A stretch of DNA of 64,000 nucleotides, from positions 9,935,127-9,999,126 of the forward strand of contig OY365822.1 of the NCBI GenBank assembly GCA_959347315.1, written 5' to 3'. Of the stretch, positions 46,261 to 58,702 are shown piece after piece. Below the pieces are notes generated by a model. That model did not search any database and was not told where the DNA came from. It saw nothing but the letters and a program-made list of their open reading frames with translations. How positions within the stretch are numbered: the stretch's first letter is position 1; the number at the start of each line of letters is the position of its first letter. This stretch comes from Bimastos eiseni (Eukaryota; Annelida; Clitellata; Crassiclitellata; Lumbricidae). The position numbers and the translations under genes were made by a program.

Positions 46261-48113
46261 GGATTGGATTGGTTGAGTATAGTAATACGTTAATTCATTT
46301 AACGTTAAGTCTTCACTTAATCCGTTAGTGAGTAAATTTTACTTAGTAATATCAGGTAGTTAGCCTGTCTGGCCTTCATGGCAGTCAACCTCAAGTCTAG
46401 GTTATTGTAATCTTTTATCATGTAAGAAGTTATTCTATGTTCGTTACGGCGCCAACATAACGCGCTCTCGACAGACAATCCTGCAATCCCGTCGATAGAC
46501 TCCTAATGCAGCTTTACGACGCACTTGGACTCGCATCCGATCGGATACTTACTTCCCCTGCAAAGTCCCATGGGAGAAAAGGCGTCGCATAATCTGCCTC
46601 CTATCAACCGCTGGTTTCATGGGGCTCGCTAACCGTAATACAATCTTAATGCACTTGATCCTGCAAATGGCATGTGCCGCCGCCGCCGACGACGACGACG
46701 ACGTAGGCCCCTACAGCAGCGCATTCGTGGTCTGTTTTATTACAGCCGCAAACGCGACATTCAGCACTGATGCGGTCAACTTGAAACTGAACATAAAACT
46801 AGACTGCGGCATTGAGCGGTGGATTGTAGGCACTAAGCATTGAGTTTGGTAGCGTCTTTTCCGGGCATTACTTATATTGGCATTCTGCATGTAGTTTCCA
46901 TAAACGCTAGAAAACCTTTCTCATCCTCCCGAGTTAGGATTGAACCAGTTGCTCTGGTGCTAGATGCTAATGGCCATCGGAGGCGCTATGTAAATGCTCT
47001 AAACTGCTTCCAATAGCTTTGAGTTACTTATGGTTTGGCTGACGTAAAAAGCTAAGAGTACAGAGTAGCGGTATAAGCATCGGGTCACAGAAAAGGGGTC
47101 AGGCAATCGAATGATAATGGAATTAAGATGACGGACCTTATGCCTTACAAGATCGACCTTATATGAGCATGATACATTTAAAATATGTTAATCGCTATAG
47201 GCACGAACCGTACTTCTTGCGTCACGTAGAACCTCATCGCGCCAAAACTGGGCAGACACAGTGACGAAACGACAGAAATGAGAAGAGGACTAAAGAAAGC
47301 ATTTAACATCAGTTTTTTATCCTTAGTTGATCGGTTCAGTGTACCCAACACTCACATTAGGCAATAATCTTTTAATTGGAACATCGCCAAAAGCATCATA
47401 GTTTGATTTGTTCGAAATGACTTCAATGGATCTATCGTAAAGGGGGACTAAAACACCAGTCTACATACTTGGGCATCATATTGATATTGCTGTCAACTAA
47501 TATCAGTATCAATAAGATGCCCAAGTTGCTCACCCATAATTGTCAGTGAGGAAGGCAACGGGAAACCGCCTCACTCATCTCATCCCCGGGTGGCGTACAA
47601 CCAATGGACCTGCCTTCGGGCAGAGAACTCATCACCATCATTAATGCAGTTCGCAATTTCGACTACTATTATGTTGTGTCCTGCATGATTCATTAAGTTC
47701 TTTACGATGGTCGAATTGCAAACCACGTACTGAATAACGTCGATACATCGCTACACCGAATGTTGGCGTATAAGATGGATTATCTCCCTCCCGCTTGTCT
47801 AAATGCAGTCGGCTTCGAATCGCTATTCCAGGGACGAGCACCAGAACGACAAATTATGCAATTATCCTCGCACAGCGTTGCCTTATCAGAATAGTTGGCA
47901 ATTATGCTCAAATCAATTTAATAGTTACAACAGTCTGACACAACTTAGCAGGTTAAATTACCCGATAAAATTAAAACATCCTCTGACAACAATAAGAAAT
48001 ATAATGTTAAACCAGCGTAAAACTTGTTTGAAGCCAACACATTTCACGAAATAAAAGGATTAAATTAATTTCATTGACCTTATCGAGGCGACCCAACGAC
48101 ACTCTATACCATG
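46261..48113. other. Intergenic, no gene recognised
   Basis: A 74-codon frame at 46619-46843 has a GAC run and no recognisable domain. A hairpin lies at 47468-47525. A short GGCGCTATGTAAATG tail fragment is at about 46980. Confidence 0.45.
47468..47525. repeat. Hairpin with about 22-bp arms
   Basis: The arm CTTGGGCATCATATTGATA pairs with TATCAATAAGATGCCCAAG across a loop of about 14 bases, with about three mismatches. It could be the core of a palindromic repeat or a small RNA precursor. Confidence 0.5.
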
Positions 48114-48834
48114 CAGCGGTTCCCAACTGGAGTCACTCGTACCCTAATGGGTACGCCAGCTGCTGTTGCCAAGGGGTACGCAAGAAAAAATTTAATATTT
48201 AAAATAGACATTTAGTGCAGAAACAGATAATGATCGCGGGTTTTGAAATGCCATATTTATGCATATTATAGTAATAAGCCAGTAGTATACTAAATATTGT
48301 TAAATAATATTCTTAGGCCTACTATTATTTCATTCGATGCTTAATCTATTCTCTGTTTGTCATAAAATAACGTCACAGCTTCATCATATAATATATAAAA
48401 TTTAATATGAAGGAAAATAAAAGCGAAACAATTTAATTTATAAGTACCAAATTATAAGAAAATTTATTGAAAATTGAATTTACATGGATAAATGGCTCAA
48501 TCGACCACCATTATGCTACAGTAATTGACTACACAACGGAGACAGTCACTGCAGATTCAGACACCTAAAAGATAAAAAATAAAGTAAGAGAATTTTCAAT
48601 TAAATAACTTTTTTGTGAACATTGTACAACAATAATAATTATAGTTGTAATAGTTTTCAAAATTGATTAATAACATTACAACTAATATTCGAAATGTAAT
48701 AATAATATATTGTCTATTCTAATTAAACAAATCACCAAAGAACGTTTCTGACAAGTTTTTTTCTTTTGGGAGTACGCACATAAATTATTTTTCAGTTTGG
48801 AGGGTGCAATAAAAGTAAAGGTTGGGAAACGCTG
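48114..48834. mobile_element. hAT element relic, non-autonomous
   Basis: Left end CAGCGGTTCCCAACTGG; the right end reads, inverted, CAGCGTTTCCCAACC. Inside each end lie GGGTACGC and GGGAGTACGC motifs. These ends are typical of hAT Charlie/Tip100-type elements. 721 bp with no transposase. Confidence 0.75.
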
Positions 48835-48919
48835 TCCTATACAACTCAGAGGCTGCTTTCGTAAATAAGTTCATTTCGTGACAAATTAATGTCGATATTC
48901 AAGAGCAGATTTTACAGTT

Positions 48920-49285
48920 TGCTATTGTTAGATTGACTGCAGGTTTTCATGACGATGAAGCCAGAGCCTATTCAAAATATTGCCAAAATATTTTTCGATC
49001 CCCGTTGCCCAGTGTCTGGCGTTGGAGCGCGCCGGGTGCTTCGCTCTGCGACGAGGGTGAGCTTCTAGTTCCGCGTGCTCGCTTGGCTATTAGGCAGCGC
49101 CGTGCTTTCTCTGTTGTGGACCCTTCAGTGTGGAATGATCTCCCACTAGAGCTCCGCTCTCTTCTCGTGGCCCAACCGTCAAGTTTTGACAAGTACCTCA
49201 AAACCTATTTCTTTAGTCGTGACTGGGCTGGGAGCGCTCCTGAGTAGGTTTCTTGAAGGGACGCTATATAAATGGTCATAATGAA
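48920..49285 (+). mobile_element. Non-LTR retrotransposon, 5'-truncated 3' end with RT C-terminus
   Basis: An open frame at 48933-49247 encodes the region after the reverse-transcriptase core: RAFSVVDPSVWNDLPLE, then a Phe/Tyr-rich segment ending DWAGSAPE. It is followed by CTTGAAGGGACGCTATATAA and a short AT-rich tail. This is the best preserved member of the family whose tails are scattered through the window. Dead by truncation. Confidence 0.75.
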
Positions 49286-49369
49286 TTAATAAAAATATCG
49301 CTTTGTCACGATTTAGATAAATGTTCTAAACAACTAACGGCTTTATTTCTGGCATATACCTACCAATAA

Positions 49370-49600
49370 TATAATAGCGCCCCTTTAGGGTATCTAGATA
49401 TATATTCAGACGCTCGCTACGCGCTGGCCTGTATGATATTAACAGTTACTGTCATATCATGCGGAAAATTATCATCAGTTTGCAACACAATAAACAGTAA
49501 GCTGTTTAAAAAGTCATCAGTCGTGGACTCACGCACAAGCGTAGAACCAACCAACGGATTCTCGTCGACAGCTGACATATAGCATGGATGTACAGAGTTT
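49370..49600. repeat. Dispersed repeat, copy B (pair of 24615-24850)
   Basis: Starts TAATAGCGCCCC, contains CGCTACGCGCTGGCCT and GCGTAGAACCAACCAACGGA. Same orientation as the copy in the TIR-STING intron. Confidence 0.6.
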
Positions 49601-49799
49601 CTGGGCCAATTGACGTTGATGGGTAAAGCGACGACGACTGTAGACATCGTTCGCACTCACGGTGACGATGCCGAACTACTCTTGCATGCTTGGGATGCAA
49701 TCTTAAAGGTAGACGTCAACTGAAAGTTCACAGACTATTTCGTACAAGAGGGCATACGTTGTTTTGCTTGCAGACGGGTCTAGCAATGGATGGATCTAG

Positions 49800-49935
49800 A
49801 GTTCAGTGTCGTGTCATTGGGGTGCTCGATAGTGTATTAGTAAGCGTGCTGGACTGTCAATCGGCAATTCGAGGGTTCAAACCTCCGCCAGGACCGAAAT
49901 CTTTATCGAGATTTCTGCTCTAGCCAATTCGGTTG
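49800..49935 (+). repeat. SINE-like sequence with a tRNA-type B box
   Basis: GAGGGTTCAAACCTCCGCC contains a good B-box core, GGTTCAAACC, about 30 bp after an A-box-like AGTAAGCGTGCTGG. The acceptor stem does not close by eye, so I call it a SINE head rather than a tRNA. Confidence 0.35.
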
Positions 49936-52900
49936 TGACCAGCCTAGAACGTACCACGTGTAATGCTCTGTGCATAATACATCTCCAGTAAATATACAAA
50001 GACATCTGGGCTGAGTTTCTGCTGCCGAATAATTATGTTGTGCGTGTAAGTTCGTGTTGCTGTCGTCTTGGTTCTTTGGCTGCACGTTTTAGAGTTAATT
50101 CTAACGAATATGGTAGTAGCAGACACGAATTTGGCGATGAACGTAAGCGAAAAGATAAGATCAATGGGTTGAACGGACCTAAATCTTCATGTACGCCTGC
50201 ATAGCCAATCAGCCAATAGTAGTTTATTCAGCGATACAAAGTAGTAAAATACAAGTACATAAGCTTTGTATTGGTTAACGATCGCCAGGGAGACCCAATT
50301 AGAGACATGTACCGAATAATTGAACACCAAAAATTTACGTCCGTTCAAGCTGAAGAGAAAACTGTTTGGTAATCATTTAATGATGACAGAAATCATAACA
50401 ATAAGCTCATGAGCCAATGCTTAATTAATATATAATCAGTAAATGTGTACATGTCGAATGTGCTTATGTATGTATGTTTGGTGTGTATGCTAGAGCGTAT
50501 ACGTTTCTTTGCATGCATATTGGCATGTGTTCTTAGATCAGTATACCTGTTTATTTATACCTTTATTGGGGCATCTGCTATTAGAATCCAACTTTCTGGC
50601 ATCAAGCCGAACATAAGAAAATATATCGCGAGAAGAAGTAAGGCATCAGGTTCGTTGAAACCTCACATATTCCATAAATTACATCGCAAGGGACTTAGTT
50701 TCAACTACTATTGTTTCACATGAGTCATTTTGAGAAATCTTGTTTATTTCTAGCCACAACAACCAGCATAAAGAGAAAGATTATAAAACTGAAGGCCATT
50801 ATAGGGAGCCCAAGAGGGATCTCAATCCCGCTAGAAGGGACAATCGAGCCATCCTTTAGATCTGCAAGTATACAAGACAATGTATTAATTCACAACTGTG
50901 TTGTGAAAAGGACCCCGTGGATTATGCGAAAAAATTTCGTAAATTATGCGAAAAATCGCATAATCGCTTAAACCACGGGTCCTAATCATCAACAATTACG
51001 TCGTCTGGTCGGTAAACTATAGCCCCTATATAGGCTGATAATAGCCCGAACAAGCCAATTATAGTTGACACTGATCGAAATTTCCGAACTTTAGGCAATA
51101 ATTTGCGAAAACTTTCCATGTGGGAACTTATGCGAAAACCGCCAATTTATGCGATAAAATGCAAAATCGTATAATCGCATAAATCAGGAGGCCCTATACA
51201 ATTATGAACCCAATGCAAGTGTTAAAATTGCATACTTGTCAGCTTATTTAGAAGAAACGAAAATAGGGTTGCCTATTATGAGCAAACCCATGCTGGGACA
51301 TTCCCCAGTTCCCTCTGTGATGAACCGCCAACCTCGCCAAGTTTTCAGCATTCTGCTTTATAGGTTTACGAAGTTTGGAAGTTTGAATAATTTTCAATTA
51401 TGTTCGAGACAGCACACTCGGGTATCACAGGATTCTATCAAAGTCATCGTAATTCAATTTCTTTTTCGTTTGCAGATTTGGACACAAACTTGAATTATAT
51501 AGCGCTTTTTTGTCTTTACGCTGGATCGCGCATTGTCCAGAGGCATTGACACATATATTTAATCTCGTGAAGAAAGACGAAGCCGTTGCGTTCGCTGTAA
51601 GGGGCGCAAAGGTCAAAGGGAAGGTCATTCCAGACAGACGATTCCACATTCGTCAAGGCTTGATCATTGCGTCATTGCGTGCAAGGGGTTGATCAGTTTA
51701 TGCTCCATTACCCCTGTGCAGCAACCATAAATCCTATATCACGAGATGACCAACTTAAACAAGAATAAGGGAGTCGATCCTACAGTCCCTACTGATGACT
51801 GAAACTCAACAAAAGGGCGTATAATTATAGGCCTATATGAATAGGGCCTATATATATGTACATATATATATGATACATATATAATATATGTAATATATAT
51901 ATAAGGCGTGGTAGCTCTGGCTGTCCAACCAAAGAATTGGCCTTAAAGGAGGATGGAAAGCAGAAATAAATCAAGGAAACTGCCAAAAATTAAGAGGCGA
52001 ACAAAACAGATTTAATGTGCACGAACGGATACAGAAAGTCATAATTATAACAAATATATATTGGTGACTTCTAGAGTGCTTTGTGTGAATGAAAAAAATC
52101 AGTCGATGAGGCGCCTCTAAGATCAATGCTCAGCATCCGGAAAACCAGCCAGTTGAGACATGAAGAAGGATTATGATGGATGAGCAATTTGTAGAGTGTA
52201 AAGCCTAAACCAAAAATGAAATGACGCAAGTGACTGATCATGCAGAACTAGTGATAAATTGTCATTCGATGTAAATAATGTCGCAGGGCGTATTGCTGTT
52301 GAAGTCTTGACCGATGAAATAATATGATCACTGCTGAGAGAATCCGATAAATTGGACAAAATTATTTTGTCAAAATGTGCTCAAAATTAGCGCCTTTTCA
52401 GCCTCGCGGAGATCCGGAACCTGTCTATCGATAAGTAAAAAAATAAAAATATTAGTTGTGCAGAAACTCTGAAGTTTAACATAAAAACTTAACAATTCAA
52501 TTTGTTATATTCTAAAAGTTATAATCAAGTGTACCGACTGTGATCATTGTGTCCTATAAAATTTATTTTATTTGGTACCGTAGCTAATTTTAGCGACATT
52601 TTTTTCGACACTAGAGATGCGTTCCGGCCTTTTTCTAGTAAAGAAGCATTGCCCAAAACAATAGATGACACAATACAAGTCTAAAAAACCACTCATCGCA
52701 TTTATGATCCTCGCTTCATTAGCCATAAAACTTAAAAGTCTGTGACTACAGGTTTTACAAGTATTTTAATAATCTTTTTATGAAACATGCATTAAATGAT
52801 TTCCATGTCAGCTTGGGTCCTTAGGCATGCGATGCCGGGAGCAAAGGCACACCCAAAACTCCGCGCAGCTATGGAGATATCCAGCCGAGGTGAAGAAGAG

Positions 52901-53342
52901 ACCTACATTTGTACGCTGTAGGTAGAAACGACTGCAGACCAACACGGTGTCGGACGATTCTTATCAAACCCCCGATGAGCAGGGATCAGAGACGGTGACC
53001 CGGGGTCACTGTCAAGGCAACAACGTCCTAGAGACGGCCGTAATCAGTCGATCACGCTGCTTTTCGCCGACTGAAGCAACTAACGGGGGGTGCTCTGCAA
53101 AAAGGCTCCCTCTGCTGTCGACCGTCTCTGTAGACAACAGGGAGAGATGGGGAGGGGTAGGCAGAAGGTGCGACATGTTCATAATATTAAGGGATGAAAG
53201 GCGGCAACAATAGCTGGACGACGACGTTGAAAGCTTAATGATGATGACCACAGGAAGCCTAGCAATGACCAGCATATCCGAGCGACAACTCATCTGACCG
53301 CGTTTCTAAGGTCTCATGGAAACACTGCGTAAATTATCAGAT
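49936..53342. other. Intergenic, repeats but no recognised gene
   Basis: At about 50915-51195 there is a repeat with GATTATGCGAAAA and CGCATAATCGCATAAA motifs at its ends, probably another non-autonomous element. A dispersed repeat (pair of 41381) is at 52540-52645. Frames at 51236-51692 and 52947-53213 show no domain. Confidence 0.45.
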
Positions 53343-53379
<37 letters not shown>

Positions 53380-53465
53380 TACACACACAAACACAGACAC
53401 AGACACACACAAACAAACACACATATATAAAATTATACGTATTTATATATATATATATATATAAC
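53343..53465. repeat. (CT)n-(CA)n-(AT)n microsatellite
   Basis: Three adjoining dinucleotide tracts. Confidence 0.93.
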
Positions 53466-53775
53466 ATGTAAGACTTAGTGTATATGTATATTATACATAC
53501 AGACACATATGGAAAGCATGTATACATGCGTGTATATGTTTAATTTATACATATATATATTATATACGAAAAACATGCATACAAACATACATGTGTGTGT
53601 GCTGTGTAGATACTATATATTGTTGCATAAGAAATTATAAAATATTTAGAGATTTGCACACATACACGATTATACGTGCACACGTACAATCCGCATTCAG
53701 ATCGGTATTAACCTTGATTTCATGTTTTTATGTAAAGTAGTGGCATGTTCATTTTTTATGTATGTGTGTGTCTAG

Positions 53776-54277
53776 CAGTGGCGTCGCCAAAGGTTCGAGG
53801 TGGAGGGGCAAAAGTCTCTAACGGCTAGGGGGTCTGGGTGAGCGTTGCAAGCTTACCCAGCGTGGTATGGGGCGGAGTCCCAGTAGCATGTGAAATTTTG
53901 ATCATTTGACGCCAAATGGAGTGCATTTTTTGGCTCTTATCTATCTAGTATTTTTAGGCTATTATTTCGAAATAATAGTACCAAAATCATCTCAATGTGT
54001 GAAAAATGTTCCTAAATTACATATAAAGAATCTGAGAATTTAGACGCTAAAAGGCATTTAGACGCTTAGGCGTTAGGAATCGAAGCATTGGAAATGGCAG
54101 TGTCTTTCTAGACTTCAATCGCAGGTATTAATTGTGAAATCCAAATTACAAATCACGTAGGGTACCTACCCCATATAAGGACTCCTCGGATTTGCACTAA
54201 TCCCAAGACATACCAGTCTGGATCCAGATGGAGGGGCAGATGCCCCTTCTTTGCCCCCTCCCGTGACGACGCTAATG
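53776..54277. mobile_element. Putative MITE with GCGTCG ends
   Basis: Left end CAGTGGCGTCGCCAAAGG; the right end reads, inverted, CATTAGCGTCGTCACGGGAG. GGAGGGGCA lies inside both ends. No target duplication was found, so the boundaries are approximate. Confidence 0.5.
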
Positions 54278-55246
54278 TTGTATTTACAATTACTATAGCG
54301 CCTTTCTAGTAAGCTTGCACAACAAAACCACAGCGTGAGCCATTGTCGTCAACAGCCCAAGACATCAAGGGACATCATTGTCGAAGTAAGGATGTACAAG
54401 AAAGGACGTGAAGCTGAAAAGAGGCGCAACATCAAATGAAAGAGAAAACAGCGTGAGTGATAATATAAGAAAGCGGTAGAACTCTTTTATTTACAACTGA
54501 CGACGTCTCATTTCCGGTCAACAGCTCGGTTTTTAAGTTAAAAACGCTTTATTTTTATTTTTCTCCTTACCACACTACCGGTGTCAGAGGAATGGAGGAA
54601 GACGAAAAATAAAAAGATCGAACAGAACAAACAATAACAGCTAAAGATGGAAACAGTCGACACCATTACAGAGAGAATCGGAATTTGTACAAAAGGAGTA
54701 TAAAAACAAACTAACAGTAAGAGACTTCTCAGACTTGCGGCGGTGCTCAAAGAAACATCAACAGATCGACAGCAAGAACAACAATCAGGTCATAATAAAT
54801 ATTCGTTTATTGATATACATGGAATGTCACACCGCAAACCATTACAATATGTTAGTTGTTTAGTACCAGAGTCTGAATCAATCGCGTTTTAGATAATATT
54901 ATAATAAAATTATAGACAACAGAAGAAAATACAAACATCAAAAGGAAATCCCTGGAGGACGATAAAGGCATTAAACCGTCGTTAGACACTTTCTCATCAT
55001 CGATATGGATAACGTCAACATACGTTACTGTTGCAATTGTCATATATAATTTTTGAATACTCTATAATGTGTTGTGTTATGCTTTAAAACTCTATGATTT
55101 GCTATGTGATATTCTTTATACTACATAATGTGCTATGTTATCTCGTATACTCTATGATTATGTAATATTTTTTGGTACACTCTATATAATGTGTTGCGCT
55201 ATTTCATGTTTTGTTACGTTGCCTAGCGTATTAGACTGTGCTATAG
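54278..55246. other. Intergenic, no gene recognised
   Basis: AT-rich. From 55030 to 55210 there is a degenerate repeat of about 30 to 40 bp around ACTCTATGATTTGCTATG. No domain-like frame. Confidence 0.45.
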
Positions 55247-56291
55247 CAGGATGGTTTAATAAAAAAAATACCCCACAATAAGAAACACAATTTCTCAACA
55301 ACCGATAGAAATATTACTAGCAAAACTTTTGAAATTTACAGAGGAAAGATTTGCGAACAATCATCGAAAATTTAATTTAAAACTTTTCATTGCCTCAAAA
55401 ATTACAGCTGTCTAAATTTAATATTCTGTATTTTCACAATTAAGCATAAAAATTGGACAGGCACTTGTAATTTTGAATGTTAACTCACACCAGCTTTATC
55501 TGAAAATTAAAAAATCTGTTAAGCAGTATATCTCAGTCTTTTTGTGAAATTCAGCGTGGCCTTGTTGATTGAGTAGCTTGTCCCATATCAACTGCATGCC
55601 TTTCTTCAGCTCTTCGATGTTCGTTGAGTTGGGATGTACGGGTCAAGCATAGCTCTTCAGATGTGATAATCGAGAGGGTTTATGTCTGGTGAGTTTGGTG
55701 GCCATTCATCTTTCCCAATGAAGTAACTGCAGTTGGTAGCAATAAAGTTTTGAGCCAATTTGCCGTGTGAGCAATGAAATCAGACAGTAGAACAGACTTT
55801 CAGTCTTCAAAGAGTGAGAGTAGCAGTGTATCAGCGCAAGGTTTTGCGTAAGTAGCCTTGTCTGGGATGAAATACGGTCTTCCCTTAAAGACGTAGCACA
55901 CACCAGCAGAAACCATGACGTGCTTCGCAAACTTGGCTCGCTAAACCACCAGGAGAAATTTCGCGAACATTTTTACATGACTGACAAAAATCTTTTTTAC
56001 CACAGTCCCTGGCAGACGCTGAATTAGTTTCCGACAACGGTTACGACGTTTTTGTTTGACAGATTCTGAGATGATTTGAGCTTGAATGCATAATCAATAA
56101 TTGTGATAATACGAAATCTTAAATTTAGACATCTATAATATTTGAAGTCATACAATGTTTTCAATGAAAGTTTCGCGGAATGTTCGCAAATCTTTCCTCT
56201 GTAAATCTTAAAAGTTTGGTAAAGATATTTTTATCGGTTGTTGAGAAATTGCATTTCTTACGGCGTGGTATTTTTTTATTGAGCCACCCTG
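55247..56291 (-). mobile_element. mariner/Tc1-like transposon relic, long terminal inverted repeats
   Basis: Ends begin CAGG[A/G]TGG. The inverted repeats are about 100 bp (55247-55350 against 56180-56291) and include GAGGAAAGATTTGCGAACA. TA dinucleotides lie at or near both ends (55244-55245, 56292-56293). The interior holds a broken transposase on the minus strand. Length 1045 bp. Confidence 0.85.
55505..55985 (-). pseudogene. mariner-type transposase fragment
   Basis: Readable pieces are MVSAGVCYVFKGRPYFIPD and FIGKDEWPPNSPDINPLDY, the second being the third catalytic-aspartate motif region of mariner transposases. Stops interrupt the frame (after LLSLFED and after DYHI). The segment expected to hold the second aspartate (QQDGAPAHTA in relatives) is shortened to AHTANW. 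Inactive. Confidence 0.8.
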
Positions 56292-56704
56292 TAGTCTAAG
56301 CTATATATGCCACGTACGGCAATAGAGACGTCAGCGAATTAATGGAGCAGACGAAGAAGAGTTAATGGTAGTAAATCAGTGAGTTAATCGTATCTACTTA
56401 CTGCGTATATCGTCTCCTCTGGACTAAGACTAAAGGCATTGATTGAGGCGCTGGAGTCAACCATCGCAGTAGACGGTGTGTGATAGCACACGGCTGCTTA
56501 CGTCGCCCGGGGAAACGCAATCTAGGAAAAGGAGCATGATCAGTGGCGAAGGACGGACGGTTTCTTACACAGACAGACGACGGGAACGGATCGTTTGCCG
56601 TGAACGGCAATTAGACGATCCGTAGGACTAACGATAATTGATAAACCTATTAAGGGGCTTTCACGAACGAGCGGAACTACAGTAGGGAGTAGGCATGAGG
56701 AGAT
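56292..56704. other. Intergenic, nothing recognised
   Basis: No ORF with a recognisable domain. Confidence 0.4.
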
Positions 56705-57203
56705 GTGAGGATGGATGGATGGATGGATGGATGGATGGATGGATTGATGGATGGATGGATTGATGGATGGATGGATTGATGGATGGATGGATGGATGGAC
56801 GGATGGACGGATGGACGGATGGAAGGATGGATGGATGGATGGATGGATGGATGGATGGATGGATGAAAGGATGGATGGAAGGATGGATGGATCGATGGAT
56901 GGATCGATGGAGGGAGGGATCGATGGATGGATGGATGAATGGATGAATGGATGGATGGATGAATGGATGAATGGATGAATGGATGGATGGATGGATGGAT
57001 GGATGGATTGATGGATGGATGGACGGATGGACGGATGGACGGATGGACGGATGGACGGATGGACGGATGGAAGGATGATTGATGGATGGATGGATGGATG
57101 AAAGGATGGAAGGATGGATGGAAGGATGGATGGAAGGATGGATGGAAGGATGGATGGATCGATGGAGGGAGGGAGGGAGGGAGGGAGGGAGGGAGGGAGG
57201 GAG
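56705..57203. repeat. (GGAT)n tetranucleotide array running into an assembly gap
   Basis: GATGGATGGATTGATGG-like units, with GGAC and GGAA variants, end in (GGGA)n directly at the gap. The true length is unknown. Confidence 0.95.
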
Positions 57204-57403
57204 NNNNNNNNNNNNNNNNNNNNNNNNNNNNNNNNNNNNNNNNNNNNNNNNNNNNNNNNNNNNNNNNNNNNNNNNNNNNNNNNNNNNNNNNNNNNNNNNN
57301 NNNNNNNNNNNNNNNNNNNNNNNNNNNNNNNNNNNNNNNNNNNNNNNNNNNNNNNNNNNNNNNNNNNNNNNNNNNNNNNNNNNNNNNNNNNNNNNNNNNN
57401 NNN
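57204..57403. other. Assembly gap of 200 N
   Basis: Exactly 200 N, a conventional placeholder length. It follows the (GGAT)n/(GGGA)n array, which probably caused the break. Confidence 0.98.
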
Positions 57404-57981
57404 GTCATGTCATGTTATGCTGTGGGATGCTTTATCGATATATGCTAGACACGGAGGAAATGAGGAAATCAATGAGGAAAGGAAGAAGGATAAATGAAGC
57501 CAAGGGGACGCGAGTAAAATATATTTCAGTAATATTAATCGAAAATATTCACAAGTCGAGGTAATTAAACACGTACATGCTCAGATTAAATAATTCTGCT
57601 AGGACACAATTATCTATTTCGATAAATTTTCAACAGTTCGATAATAGTCTTTGCTAAACATTTAAGCATGTGCTACCTATAAGACTATTATTCACACATG
57701 TGTCTGCAAGATAAGTACGTACGCAGCACCAAATACAGATGAATGTATTTTTCATTGCCCATGCTTGTATTCATTTCTTTATGAGTTGCAATGCGGCTCG
57801 CAGTGGGCCTCGAAGTGTCAACGCCAAGCGCAGATTTCAGGTCAATGAAATAATACAGCACAGGCCTTTGACAGTAGTTTCTATCATATTAATATATACA
57901 AAAGCTGTCTTGGCATCGTAGCCTTTCACGCCAATGCTCCATCTTTATAGGCGTTGCATGATCAGCGCCAATGGCCATTAG
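57404..57981. other. Intergenic, nothing recognised
   Basis: Short frames only. Confidence 0.4.
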
Positions 57982-58525
57982 TAGGGGCCGTAAATATTCG
58001 CAGTCGAAATTTGAAAAATTCGAAGCCAATTCGCGGATATAAAGCAAACAATTCTCGGCATATTCGTGTTCAAATGTGCAATACAATAAATAGGCCAATA
58101 ACTGAGTATAATGAACGACCATTCATGTCAATAGTAGCGGTTGTTGTTGCTGCGATGTCTGCTTTGAAAACACAGCTGAAAGAGCAGGTTGCAATCTTTC
58201 CATTTTCACCTTACACTCGATATTCTGCACTTTGTGCATGTGAATGGTGCTTATTCAAGTGCTTAGAGCAACTGTCCCTCCGGGCACATTGATTGCATGT
58301 TCTGCAAAATAGTAGATCGCCGCTCCGAAAAGTACCGGGCTTAACCTGAACATCTTCCTCTAGCCAGCGAATATTTTCGCACACGAAGTCGTAACTAATG
58401 TTTGAAACCTATGCCTTTAACACGTCAAAAACACGAACAGGACGAAAAACTGTAAAATTCGCGACATTCGCGGCAAAACGTTAAAATTCGCGGTATTATC
58501 TCCAAAATTCGCGAATTAGTCTGCT
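57982..58525 (-). mobile_element. Truncated relative of the 11333-11801 hAT-like MITE
   Basis: Begins TAGGGGCCG. On the minus strand it shares the CGAATTTTTCAAATTTCGAC-like end and the AAAATTCGCGAATTT-rich part with 11333-11801. The other terminus is not recognisable. Confidence 0.5.
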
Positions 58526-58702
58526 TTTCTTAAATGTTACAATCGTCTTCATAGAGTGTGACCTTCATGTGTCTGGTAAAATAAATTTCTTTACTGATTC
58601 CTCGCCTTGATCGTTTCACATTTGGAACTCTGTGCAGTCATTGCTACTTGATATCGTTGCCCAATTAGACTCTGAATGTACTGGATTAGTCGGCAGAACT
58701 CT

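Noticed and set aside
49840..49925. Possible tRNA gene with a GGTTCAAACC box
   Set aside because: The acceptor and D stems do not close convincingly; a SINE head fits better.
56677..57564. Long ORFs across the Met-Asp-Gly repeat and the N run
   Set aside because: A (GGAT)n array plus an assembly gap; no independent coding signal.
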